In this document: piece after piece, positions 1 through 7,063 of the stretch
Numbering within the stretch: position 1 is the first letter of the stretch
Layout of the letters: each line of letters opens with the position of its first letter
Assembly: GCA_013817465.1 (NCBI GenBank)
Contig: JACDCP010000002.1
Location: 1-41,351 of the forward strand
Reading direction: 5' to 3'
Origin: Gammaproteobacteria bacterium
GTDB taxonomy: Bacteria > Pseudomonadota > Gammaproteobacteria > Steroidobacterales > JACDCP01
Length of the DNA stretch: 41,351 nt
The notes under the pieces: model-generated
Seen by the model: the letters and a program-made list of their open reading frames with translations, nothing else
Told to the model about the DNA's origin: nothing
Databases searched by the model: none
Translations under genes and position numbers: made by a program

Positions 1-36
1 CGCCTGTAGCGTTCAGATTCACCGGCCCGATTTCGT

Positions 37-207
37 TCAGCCGCGGTAGTAAAGGGCGAGGCCGGCAAAGTCGATCTCATTCGAGACTTCTTCGGCCATC
101 TTCCGCGCCACTCCCGCCAGCGTGTGCACGTCGCAGGAAAAGGCGCCCGGATCGTCGCTTGGCTCCTGGGATTTGTGAATAGCTGAGCTCTCCAGAACGC
201 GCAGCAT
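37..207 (-). CDS. small hypothetical protein (56 aa)
   Basis: I do not recognise this short minus-strand reading frame. It starts at ATG (207), with AGGA about 10 bases upstream and an in-frame stop just before that, which limits the start to this ATG or a TTG a few codons earlier. The product is mostly soluble and helical-looking, with a C-terminal half reading FSCDVHTLAGVARKMAEE and ending in LALYYRG. It has no signal peptide or membrane segment. Codon third positions are rich in G/C, as in the genes nearby. It may be a small cytoplasmic protein or the tail of a decayed gene. The neighbourhood shows other gene decay, so expression is uncertain. Confidence 0.4.
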   Translation of the reverse strand: MLRVLESSAIHKSQEPSDDPGAFSCDVHTLAGVARKMAEEVSNEIDFAGLALYYRG

Positions 208-353
208 TGCGCCCAAGTCCTAGCAGGGGAAGCTCGGCCGGGGCGGATGTATGGAGTGATATTCTTCCGCTTAGCCATCGTCAGCACTCATCCTGCTGGG
301 GGTGGTTAGGGGTGGCGGGGCGTTAGCGCGCCCTGTCATCCCGCTCATCCATC

Positions 354-370
354 ATACACCGATGGTGTAT
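354..370. promoter_or_regulatory. perfect palindrome, operator-like
   Basis: The site reads ATACACC-GAT-GGTGTAT: two perfect 7-base arms around a 3-base centre. Its size and symmetry fit an operator for a dimeric repressor better than a terminator, because no T-run follows. No regulator gene beside it identifies the binder, and no intact gene starts directly downstream. Confidence 0.3.
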
Positions 371-444
371 AGCGTCAAGCTGATTAGTTGGACCCGCATT
401 GGCGCGCGATTCGCAACGGGGGAGCCGATCATGGCTGAGGTTAC

Positions 445-674
445 GTGTACAGAAAGCCCGGTTTCATCCATCATCAGACGATCGCGCTGGTCTGGGTTCA
501 ATCGGAGCTCGACGAACTTCGCCGGATTCTTGCAGCGCGCCCCTCGGATGCCGATCTCGAGGAGTTCATCAACCATAGGCGTGGTACCTGCTCGCCGCGA
601 TCCTCTCTCCCGAGAAACAGATCTTGGACCGGTTGCACGCAGAGCATCCGGACGAGCAGCCGGCGACGAGATAG
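445..674 (+). pseudogene. possible frameshifted remnant of a small protein
   Basis: Two partial frames appear to belong together. The first (from ATG 445) contains a helical stretch, SELDELRRILAARPSDADLE, running to about 575. The second picks up in another frame near 580 with AWYLLAAILSPEKQILDRLH and ends at TAG 672-674. The second piece has strongly G/C-ending codons, typical of coding DNA here, but an in-frame stop directly precedes it, so it can only be translated after a frameshift. The family is not recognised. The minus strand also has an open frame here, so this call is tentative. Confidence 0.22.
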
Positions 675-943
675 CTCCGCTGTGCACAAAGCGCGGCTCC
701 GGGATCGGGCCTCGTCGAATAACCCCGAAGCCGACCCCCAAACGCCACTCGAGGCCCTCCGCCCGCCCGTTTTCAGGCGCGATCGCCGGCTACCCGCTAC
801 CCCAGCATGGGTCGAAGCGTTTGCGACCCTTTCGCCGGACCCCGCGCGGCCTCAGCCGGACCATCTTGCACGTTCCAGATCCCGTCGAGATGCGCCTACA
901 ATGAGCGCCGGTCTCCGAACAAAAAAACAACAGGGGAGATGGT

Positions 944-2167
944 ATGGCACTTCGATTTCGGAGATCTGTAAGGCTCGCGCCCGGCGTCCGCCTGAACATC
1001 GGCAAGCGAAGCGGGAGCCTGTCGCTCGGTCCTCGAGGCGCGACCCTAAACATTGGTCCAAAAGGTCTCTTCCGGAACGTGGGGTTGCCCGGCACTGGAC
1101 TCTCGTCCAGGAGTCGGATCGGCGGCGGCAGCGGCCGATCAAAACCGCCCCGCAAGACCGCACGTCAACTAAGTCCGAGCCCAGAGGATTCTGGTTCCCG
1201 GCCAATAAAAGCGATCATCGTCTTGAGCGACGATAGGTCGCTCGGATTCTTTCACGACGAAGCGGAAGAACGGCCGCTCTCTGTTGAGCTCGTCGAGAGA
1301 CTGCGAGCGGAGCGAGGCGACTTCGTTCGTGCCTGGCTGGAAGAGCAGTGTGAGAAACAGAATCAAATCTTCGAAACGCTCGAACAGATCCATCTGCAAA
1401 CGCCTTCGCCTGCGTCCGGCCCCACGTACAGAATGCAGAAATTCGAGGTCGAGCCACCCGCCGAGCCCGTGCTGGAAAAGCCGCGCCTGCTCGATTGGGT
1501 ATTTCCTAAACGCCGTGCGCGCTTAGAGAACAGAAATCACGAGTCCCAGCTCCACTTCGAGGAACAAGTCGCGGCCTGGCGGGCCGAAAAGGCGGCCTTC
1601 AAGCAGCGCGAGCAGCGCCGGAAAAGGCTGTTCGAAAAGCTGGTCCTGACAAACGTCAGCGCAATGCAAGAGGCCCTCGAGGAACAGTTCCAGCTTCTAA
1701 AGTGGCCGCGGGAAACGCTCGTTTCGTTCGAAGTTTGCAGTGATGGCGACACGGTGCTCGTCGATGTCGACCTTCCCGAGATCGAGGATTTTCCGGCGAA
1801 ACAGTTCTCGCCGCGGGTTCGGGCAATGGAGGTCGGAGTCGACGAGATCTCGGACACAGCGAAGCGAAAGGTATACATGGCGCATGTTCATGCGATCGGC
1901 TTTCGCATCATCGGCGTCGTGTTCAGTGTTCTGCCGCGCGCGCGCACAGTTGTTCTGTCAGGCTTCTCGCAGCGACCGGACAAGGCGACCGGACACGTCA
2001 TCGACCAGTATCTTTACAGCGTGCGTGCGCTGCGTTCAGACTGGATGGACGTCAACTTTGACAACCTGGAGGAGGTTGATGTCGTAGAGGCACTGGCGCG
2101 GTTCGAGATGCGCCGGAAAATGAGCAAGACGGGTGTTTTCACGCCGATCGAGCCTTTCGACGCATGA
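944..2167 (+). CDS. DUF4236 domain-containing protein
   Basis: This is a 407-residue protein of unknown function. The first ~55 residues match the DUF4236 pattern: FRRSVRLAPGVRLNIGKRSG, then repeated Gly-rich turns, ending in GLPGTGLSSRSR. Known proteins place this short beta-rich domain at the N-terminus of variable bacterial proteins. The rest is charged, with probable coiled coil around residues 190-240 (many Glu, Arg and Gln), followed by a globular C-terminal part that I do not recognise. There is no signal peptide or obvious membrane helix. The start is supported by GGGGAG six bases before ATG 944. The next genes on this strand are a Cys-rich peptide, a broken HTH gene and a TIR protein, an accessory-type neighbourhood. 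Confidence 0.85.
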   Translation: MALRFRRSVRLAPGVRLNIGKRSGSLSLGPRGATLNIGPKGLFRNVGLPGTGLSSRSRIGGGSGRSKPPRKTARQLSPSPEDSGSRPIKAIIVLSDDRSLGFFHDEAEERPLSVELVERLRAERGDFVRAWLEEQCEKQNQIFETLEQIHLQTPSPASGPTYRMQKFEVEPPAEPVLEKPRLLDWVFPKRRARLENRNHESQLHFEEQVAAWRAEKAAFKQREQRRKRLFEKLVLTNVSAMQEALEEQFQLLKWPRETLVSFEVCSDGDTVLVDVDLPEIEDFPAKQFSPRVRAMEVGVDEISDTAKRKVYMAHVHAIGFRIIGVVFSVLPRARTVVLSGFSQRPDKATGHVIDQYLYSVRALRSDWMDVNFDNLEEVDVVEALARFEMRRKMSKTGVFTPIEPFDA

Positions 2168-2231
2168 GTTTCGCAAAGTTTCACCACAGACCTGGGAACA
2201 ACAACAACCAGCGGCCTGAAAGGGAGATACT

Positions 2232-2486
2232 GTGGATAAACGACTCGTGCCGCTAGCGGCGGCATTTCTAATCTGGTCCGGCGCATTCGCCGAGCATTTG
2301 ACCGGTCCTTCGACGACCCATGTTTCGGCCAAAGATGAGATTGCGCGTGCGCTCGGATTCGAGCGCGCGAGCGCCTTAGCCCAACAGTGCTGCAAAATAT
2401 GCCGAAAAGGAAAGGCGTGCGGTGACAGCTGCATATCGCGAGACAAAACCTGCCATCAGCCGCCGGGCTGCGCGTGCGACGGCTGA
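2232..2486 (+). CDS. small exported cysteine-rich protein
   Basis: This 84-residue protein begins at GTG 2232, preceded by AGGGAG. Residues 1-20 form a signal peptide-like segment (Lys/Arg, then LVPLAAAFLIWSGAFA), so the mature peptide is probably exported. The C-terminal 35 residues hold nine cysteines in the pattern CCKICRKGKACGDSC, then CHQPPGCAC before the end. Such spacing suggests disulfide bonds or metal binding. I recall similar Cys-rich tails in small uncharacterised proteobacterial proteins, but no function is established. It lies between the DUF4236 gene and a frameshifted HTH gene on the same strand. Confidence 0.75.
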   Translation: MDKRLVPLAAAFLIWSGAFAEHLTGPSTTHVSAKDEIARALGFERASALAQQCCKICRKGKACGDSCISRDKTCHQPPGCACDG

Positions 2487-2502
2487 AACGCGATCATTGA
2501 AA

Positions 2503-2741
2503 ATGGAGCATGCCTTCTATCTTTCGGGCAAAGACTACCTGACCGAGCAGGAGGCGGCGCACTACGTCTGCGTCTCTCTCAGCCAGTTCCGAAAGTCCCG
2601 CAGGACTACGGCATCCAGCCCTTCCGCTTCATGGGCAAGCTCGTATATCGTCGCTGCGACCTTCAGGCCGTAATGGAGCGCGTGGCTCAAGGTGAGAATG
2701 CATCTGAGGTCCGTGCCAGTGCTCCTCCCACCCACGGCTGA
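2503..2741 (+). pseudogene. frameshifted excisionase-like HTH protein
   Basis: The frame from ATG 2503 reads YLTEQEAAHYVCVSLSQFRK, which resembles the winged-helix/HTH of excisionase (MerR-like, HTH_17) proteins. At about 2593-2595 the frame is lost. The expected continuation, VPQDYGIQPFRFMGKLVYRR then DLQAVMERVAQ, is read one frame over and ends at TGA 2739-2741. One missing base (an AAA Lys codon shortened by one) would explain it. The repaired protein would be about 79 residues, a normal size for this family. It may be a true pseudogene or a sequencing error. It lies just upstream of the TIR gene and may once have regulated it. Confidence 0.7.
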
Positions 2742-2769
2742 GCTTCACCGGTAATTTCACCGGACCACA

Positions 2770-3627
2770 ATGTCTGTTCAGTCGCGGCAGAATGAAGTTG
2801 CGCGGCTGATGAACGTGATTGCAAACCTGCGCGCTCAGGATGTCGCTGAGGCTCAAAAGGAAAGCTCGAAAGCAAGGGACATGGATCGCGCCGTGCAGTC
2901 ACTTTCTCACGCTAAAAGCCAGAGTACCGCGCGTTCCTATCATCAACAGGCCCTGAGGCACGGCGATGAACTTGCACGAATTCAGAAGAAACGCAGTGAT
3001 CTCAGTGGCAAGATCGCAAGAGGGACGCAGCGTCTGCATTCAGCAGAACAGGCATTGAGCCGAGAACTGGCGTCGGAACATCAAAAGGTTGAGGTTGCCG
3101 AGAAGAAGCGTGAGCGCGAACGGCTTGAGCATGCCCGTCGGCTTAAACGGGAGCTACAGGCGCAACGGCCCGTCGAAATTCTAGGTTCAGCGTCGGCCAT
3201 GGGACCTACTCGTAGAAAAGAGCATGATGCCTTTATCTCTCATGCGAGCGAAGACAAGGAAAAATTTGTTCGCCCGCTTGCTGAGGCCCTGCGAGCAGAG
3301 GAGTTTGATGTGTGGTATGACGAATTTTCGCTCACCGTGGGTGATAGTTTGCGCCGCTCGATTGACCAAGGCTTGGCGTCGTCGCGATACGGAATAGTTG
3401 TTCTCTCAAGTGCGTTTTTCGAAAAGAATTGGCCGCAATACGAACTGGACGGCTTGGTGGCGAAAGAAATGAGCGGTCAGAAAGTTATATTGCCTATTTG
3501 GCATAAAGTTACGAAGGACCAAGTACTGGCCTACAGCCCTTCCTTGGCCGACAAGGTTGCGATCAATAGCTCCCTTTCCAGCACTGCGGAAATTGTGGCG
3601 CAACTGTCCGAGGTGCTAAGACAGTAA
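2770..3627 (+). CDS. coiled-coil/TIR domain protein
   Basis: This is a 285-residue, two-part protein. Residues ~1-135 are highly charged and helical, a likely coiled coil. Residues ~150-285 form a bacterial TIR domain (TIR_2 type): HDAFISHASEDKEKF at 152-166, VWYDEFSLTVGDSLR at 181-195, then VVLSSAFFEKNWPQYEL at 210-226. Glu225 in the W-x-x-x-E-L motif sits where TIR NADases carry their catalytic glutamate. Many bacterial TIR proteins cleave NAD+ in phage defence, but others signal or only bind, so the activity here is inferred. No partner effector or sensor gene is adjacent. Codons are visibly richer in A/T than in the surroundings, suggesting transfer. The Shine-Dalgarno before ATG 2770 is weak. 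Confidence 0.88.
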   Translation: MSVQSRQNEVARLMNVIANLRAQDVAEAQKESSKARDMDRAVQSLSHAKSQSTARSYHQQALRHGDELARIQKKRSDLSGKIARGTQRLHSAEQALSRELASEHQKVEVAEKKRERERLEHARRLKRELQAQRPVEILGSASAMGPTRRKEHDAFISHASEDKEKFVRPLAEALRAEEFDVWYDEFSLTVGDSLRRSIDQGLASSRYGIVVLSSAFFEKNWPQYELDGLVAKEMSGQKVILPIWHKVTKDQVLAYSPSLADKVAINSSLSSTAEIVAQLSEVLRQ

Positions 3628-4056
3628 AGATAATTGTCGGAGCTCTGGTTTGGAAGCGGCCTGATCGGCTAGCGACGCGCGCAAACGGTGAACTCAACGA
3701 GGTCGCGGAGGCGCTCGCGTCGATCTGACGCCACTTTCGCTCCGGTAACCAAATTTCGATCACAGACCAGGAGCTCGGCAGGCTGCTGCGTCCATGAACG
3801 TGCCCATATTCAGCCAATCCTTCCGCATAGTTCAACGTAACCACTGACTTACGTCTGGTTGCGAGCTTCTGCATCGGCAAATAGTGTGACGCCCTGAGCC
3901 AGCCGGGGCGATCCCTGCGGCGGCTCGCTGACCGTCCCCTCGTTCCCTGACCATAGGACTAAGCTTTTATTAATTGGCACGTTCATTGCTTCTTAACTCT
4001 GTGCGCAGGCCCAGGAAGGGTCCTGCCAAAGCGAGAATACTCAACAGGAGATTCAC
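3628..4056. other. intergenic stretch without a clear gene
   Basis: No convincing gene was seen. A minus-strand open frame (3563-3880) overlaps the end of the TIR gene and lacks recognisable motifs, so I treat it as chance. The last ~100 bases are A/T-rich and presumably hold the promoter of the EF-hand gene, but no good -35/-10 pair could be assigned. A ribosome binding site (AGGAG) lies just before 4057. Confidence 0.5.
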
Positions 4057-4404
4057 ATGAACAAGCATTTGGCTATCGCTCTCGGTGTGTCGCTCGCCTC
4101 AGGTGCGGCAATGGCCGGGAACGAAGGCGATGTCAAGCAGACGGAAGCCACCGAGTCGACCCCCTACCATGCCTTGGCGTTCGAGGATCTCGACGTCGAC
4201 CAGGACACTCTGATCAGCGCGCAGGAAGCCACTGATTCAGAGGTTCTGGACTCGGAGGCCTTTGCCAGCGCGGACACCGACCAGGACGGCTTTCTGTCGC
4301 GCACCGAGTTCGATGCCAGCGCGGGTATAGATACGGGCGCAGAGAGCGGCCTCGAGACCGTCGACCCGGCCGCCGAAGTCGAAGAACTTGAGGACGAGAG
4401 CTGA
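4057..4404 (+). CDS. exported EF-hand calcium-binding protein
   Basis: This 115-residue protein has a signal peptide at residues 1-20 (cleavage near AMA-GN). It carries two EF-hand loops: residues 46-57 (D-V-D-Q-D-T-L-I-S-A-Q-E) and 73-84 (D-T-D-Q-D-G-F-L-S-R-T-E). The first loop has Thr instead of the usual Gly at position 6, so it may bind Ca2+ more weakly. The C-terminus is very acidic. It probably acts in the periplasm as a calcium buffer or sensor. AGGAG lies about 8 bases before the ATG. A cytochrome c gene follows 59 bases downstream on the same strand, and the two may be co-transcribed. Confidence 0.85.
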   Translation: MNKHLAIALGVSLASGAAMAGNEGDVKQTEATESTPYHALAFEDLDVDQDTLISAQEATDSEVLDSEAFASADTDQDGFLSRTEFDASAGIDTGAESGLETVDPAAEVEELEDES

Positions 4405-4463
4405 GCTTCGACCAGGACGGACCATGGCAGATAGGGACGTCCCCGTGAGATAAGGAGATCATC

Positions 4464-4886
4464 ATGAAGCGCACCGTCGTCCGCTCCCTGTCATTCGCCA
4501 CCACGCTCGTCCTGTTGTCCGCGCCCGCCTTCGCCGAGGAGGGCGATGCCAAGGCCGGGAAGCTGGCATTCAACAATGCCTGCCGGACGTGTCATTCCGT
4601 GGATGAGGGCGACAATCGCCTCGGGCCGAACCTGCACGCCATCATCGGCCGCGATGCGGGCTCAGAGGACTACAAGTATTCCCCGGCGATGGCCGATTCG
4701 GATGTCGTGTGGGATGCCGAGAACCTGGACCAGTTCATCGAGAACCCGGAAGGTCTCATCCCCGGCAACAATATGAAGCCCTATGGCGGCATCAGCGATC
4801 CCGCGATCCGCGCCAGAATCGTCGCCTATTTGAGCGACGCCGGCGGAGAAGGTGACGAAGAGGGCGAAACCGGCGAGGGCGAATGA
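4464..4886 (+). CDS. class I cytochrome c, acidic tail
   Basis: This is a 140-residue periplasmic monohaem cytochrome c. Residues 1-24 are a signal peptide (cleavage after FAFA-type sequence APAFA). The haem site is C40-R-T-C43-H44. LGPNLHAIIGR follows, as in mitochondrial-type/c2-like cytochromes, and Met104 in GNNMKPYGG is the likely sixth ligand. The C-terminus from about 126 is a Gly/Glu-rich acidic tail that is unusual for the family. AAGGAG precedes the ATG. Its role is electron transfer between periplasmic partners; the partner is unknown. The EF-hand gene just upstream also makes an acidic exported protein. Confidence 0.9.
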   Translation: MKRTVVRSLSFATTLVLLSAPAFAEEGDAKAGKLAFNNACRTCHSVDEGDNRLGPNLHAIIGRDAGSEDYKYSPAMADSDVVWDAENLDQFIENPEGLIPGNNMKPYGGISDPAIRARIVAYLSDAGGEGDEEGETGEGE

Positions 4887-4892
4887 CCGCCG

Positions 4893-5099
4893 CTATTGCC
4901 CGGATTCGAGCAGGATCACGAGCGGCACCGTGCTCCAGTTGCCCCACCCGAGCGCCGCGCCGATCACCATCCCGAGTACTTCCCCGATCGAGCACCCGGT
5001 CAGGCAATGAACGGTGGCGCTGAACGCGAGCCGATTCAGGGATCCATGATCGCCGGAGTGGTGCTTCACAGCGCGGCCGTCGGACGTACGAGCGTTCAT
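4893..5099 (-). pseudogene. truncated DUF4396 membrane protein gene
   Basis: The 68-residue frame contains TVHCLTGCSIGEVLGMVIGA followed by a hydrophobic segment, matching the start of the DUF4396 domain (a small multi-helix membrane domain with a conserved His-Cys-x-x-Gly-Cys motif). It stops at TAG 4893 right after the first membrane helix. Intact family members continue with several more helices, and none of that sequence is seen downstream, where the cytochrome c gene ends on the other strand. Its ATG overlaps the stop of the PPK2 gene (ATGA), so it was translationally coupled to ppk2. It is probably nonfunctional. Confidence 0.65.
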
Positions 5100-5914
5100 T
5101 CGAACGATCCCGGCGGATAGTCAGCGGGATCGAAGTCAGGCGCGGGGTACTGCGGATCCATAGCAAGCAGCGCGTCCCGGACGAGCGTTGCGACGACGAC
5201 GTCCCGGAACCAGCGCTGCTCGGCGGGGACAACGTACCATGGCGCTTCTTCCGTGGATGTCCGCTCGAGCGCGATCTCGAATGCCCGCATGTAGTCGCCC
5301 CAGAGCTCGCGTTCCTTCAGATCGTTCGGATTGAACTTCCAGTGCTTGTCCGGTCGTTCGAGTCGGCGGCGCAAGCGCGCTGACTGGTATTCAGGGGAGA
5401 TGTGCAGCATCACCTTGACGACTCTCGTCCCCTCATCGTGCAGGAGCCGCTCATATGCGCCGATGTGCCTGTAGCGCCGCTCGATGATTTTTTCGGGTGC
5501 CCAGCCGTGGACGCGCACGATCAGCACATCTTCATAGTGTGACCGGTTGAAAACGCCGATATAGCCGGCGCCCGGCACATGCTTGTGCACGCGCCAGAGA
5601 AAGTCGTGAGCGAGCTCCAGTTCGGTGGGCGCCTTGAAATTCCAGACCCGGACGCCCTGCGGGTTCAAGCCGCCGAAGACATGACGAATGGTGGAGTCTT
5701 TGCCGCCAGCGTCCATCGCCTGGAGGACGAACAGCAGCGCTTGCGAGGACTCGGCGTAAAGCCGCTCCTGGAGACCGTCGATCTCCTCTTTCAATTCCCG
5801 GAGGCGGGCTTTCGCCTCGGGCTTTGTCCGGTCCTGCGTCTCGTGAGAATTCCGGTCCGAAAGACACACGGATGCGCCCGGAAGAATACGGTAACGGTCG
5901 AGGTCCATATGCAT
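5096..5914 (-). CDS. ppk2: polyphosphate kinase 2 family protein
   Basis: This 272-residue cytoplasmic enzyme transfers phosphate between polyphosphate and nucleotides. The Walker A-like motif is QAMDAGGKDST (residues 65-75), followed by GLNPQGVRVWNFKAPT. The lid/Walker B region is FNRSHYEDVLIVRVHGW, and RPDKHWKFNPNDLKERELW is a further family signature. The length fits a single-domain PPK2. From sequence alone I cannot say whether it phosphorylates NMPs or NDPs. Translation may start at M1 (5914) or M3 (5908). It lies 17 bases after a small membrane protein gene and overlaps a truncated DUF4396 gene, so the three form an operon. Confidence 0.92.
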   Translation of the reverse strand: MHMDLDRYRILPGASVCLSDRNSHETQDRTKPEAKARLRELKEEIDGLQERLYAESSQALLFVLQAMDAGGKDSTIRHVFGGLNPQGVRVWNFKAPTELELAHDFLWRVHKHVPGAGYIGVFNRSHYEDVLIVRVHGWAPEKIIERRYRHIGAYERLLHDEGTRVVKVMLHISPEYQSARLRRRLERPDKHWKFNPNDLKERELWGDYMRAFEIALERTSTEEAPWYVVPAEQRWFRDVVVATLVRDALLAMDPQYPAPDFDPADYPPGSFE

Positions 5915-5931
5915 GGCGCGAACCAGATCCC

Positions 5932-6351
5932 TTACTTCTGATCGCGGACTCGGGCTAACTGCATCAACAAGGCCACGCCGAAGCCCCAGGCGCCGTTCAG
6001 GATCAAGGCGCCGACGATGATCGCAGGATCCCAGCCCGCCGCGAACGCCATGCCCTTTAGCGGGAACACTGCGAACAATGCTACCGCGCTGGGCCCTATC
6101 GCGCCGAGCAGAACCGCCCGCAGCCAGTAGTTCCAGGCGTTTGCGTCACGGATGAACCACCACACCGGAATGCCCCACACACCGCCCCAGAACGCCAGCG
6201 AGATCACGGCCGGCAGGCCGAATGGCGACGTTGGCGCCATCGCGTACGGTGCGCTCGGCAATACGCCGGCCAGCCAGAACAGGGCATAGACGCCCTGATG
6301 GAACACCAGTGTCGAGATGAAGCCGGCGATGAAAGCCTTGGGATACTGCAT
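5932..6351 (-). CDS. small four-helix membrane protein
   Basis: This 139-residue hydrophobic protein has about four membrane segments: residues ~5-30, ~45-65 (ISLAFWGGVWGIPVWWF), ~78-98 and ~108-132. No characterised family is recognised. The pattern is that of small uncharacterised inner-membrane proteins of proteobacteria. GGGAAAG lies 6 bases before the ATG. It is the first gene of an operon with ppk2 and the DUF4396 remnant. A link to polyphosphate or ion homeostasis is only a guess from context. Confidence 0.75.
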   Translation of the reverse strand: MQYPKAFIAGFISTLVFHQGVYALFWLAGVLPSAPYAMAPTSPFGLPAVISLAFWGGVWGIPVWWFIRDANAWNYWLRAVLLGAIGPSAVALFAVFPLKGMAFAAGWDPAIIVGALILNGAWGFGVALLMQLARVRDQK

Positions 6352-6703
6352 CTTGATCTTTCCCGATTATTGATAGGAGCACATCACAAGGATCTGGGGG
6401 ATCAGGCATCAACGGCCTATGCCAAGCTCGAACCATAGCTCGTCGGGATCAACATCCGGCCCGGAGCTGTGCAACATCATGCCGGTTGCCCTTGGCGCGG
6501 CGTATCCTCTCTGCATATGAGCATCGTGCCACGGGCAAGTGAGAGGATGAACGGGAATCTGCGTGGGCGCGGCCGCTGAACGTTTCGTCAATTGGCGCGG
6601 AACTTGCTCCTGCAAGCCGGGAGCCGTCGGCATCGGGGCCACTGGCGCAAGAAACCGTCGGAAGCAAGTGTCATCAGCAACAGGCCAAACGACAGGAGCG
6701 AAC
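6352..6703. other. divergent intergenic region
   Basis: This region lies between the ppk2 operon (minus) and the DUF2934 gene (plus). Open frames across it are low-complexity, overlap each other and match nothing I recognise. It must hold both promoters, but no clear -35/-10 pair stands out. ACAGGAG near 6692 is the ribosome binding site of the next gene. Confidence 0.5.
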
Positions 6704-7048
6704 ATGGAAACGAAAGCTGAAGGCAAAGCAGCGGGCAGGCGCGCCGAGCCCCGGCGCCCTGAGCCAAAGAAGGACCAGGTCGAATTGAAGCGTGCCAAAG
6801 AGCCGCCGGGCGGCAGCGCGCGTAATACACAATCCGGCCGGATGCCGGATGAACGCCGCCGCCGGATCGCCGAAGAGGCTTACTACCGGGCCGAGCGGCG
6901 CGGATTTACCGCCGGATTCGAAGATGTCGACTGGCTCGAAGCGGAGAAGGAGATCGACAGCCGTCAGGATACGTCCCCCGGCAAAGGGGAGCCGAACCAG
7001 AGAGCGGCGCGTGCTTCGGAAAAACGCTCAGGAAAACCGTCACCCTAA
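6704..7048 (+). CDS. DUF2934 domain protein
   Basis: This 114-residue, very charged protein begins at ATG 6704, with ACAGGAG 6 bases upstream; a longer upstream extension of the frame looks noncoding. Residues ~49-83 match DUF2934: RRRRIAEEAYYRAERRGF then DVDWLEAEKEID. The flanks are Lys/Arg/Glu/Pro-rich and probably disordered. Proteins with this domain are small and cytoplasmic, of unknown function. It converges with the Gln-rich exported protein gene that ends at 7064. Confidence 0.82.
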   Translation: METKAEGKAAGRRAEPRRPEPKKDQVELKRAKEPPGGSARNTQSGRMPDERRRRIAEEAYYRAERRGFTAGFEDVDWLEAEKEIDSRQDTSPGKGEPNQRAARASEKRSGKPSP

Positions 7049-7063
7049 GCCGGGGCGCCGGTC

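Larger units (their letters stand above)
208..943. other. gene-poor stretch with remnants
   Basis: No intact gene is convincing here. Long open frames exist on both strands, but they are arginine/serine/proline-rich and overlap one another, as expected of GC-rich noncoding DNA. The stretch contains a 17-base perfect palindrome (354-370) and a possible frameshifted remnant (445-674), listed separately. Nothing was seen from 675 to 943 apart from the ribosome binding site of the next gene (GGGGAG near 933). Confidence 0.5.

Noticed and set aside
445..1236. A long plus-strand frame of 263 residues upstream of and overlapping the DUF4236 gene
   Set aside because: It is Arg/Ser/Pro-rich, overlaps the better-supported DUF4236 gene and matches no family. 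Only its first part is kept, as a doubtful remnant.
2770..3627. Calling the TIR gene a Thoeris or CBASS system
   Set aside because: No ThsA, nucleotidyltransferase or other partner gene is adjacent, so only a TIR protein is supported.
3563..3880. A 105-residue minus-strand frame after the TIR gene
   Set aside because: It overlaps the TIR 3' end and has no motif or ribosome binding site.
4434..4443. Ten-base palindrome GGGACGTCCC between the EF-hand and cytochrome genes
   Set aside because: It is short, without a loop or T-run, and common by chance in GC-rich DNA.
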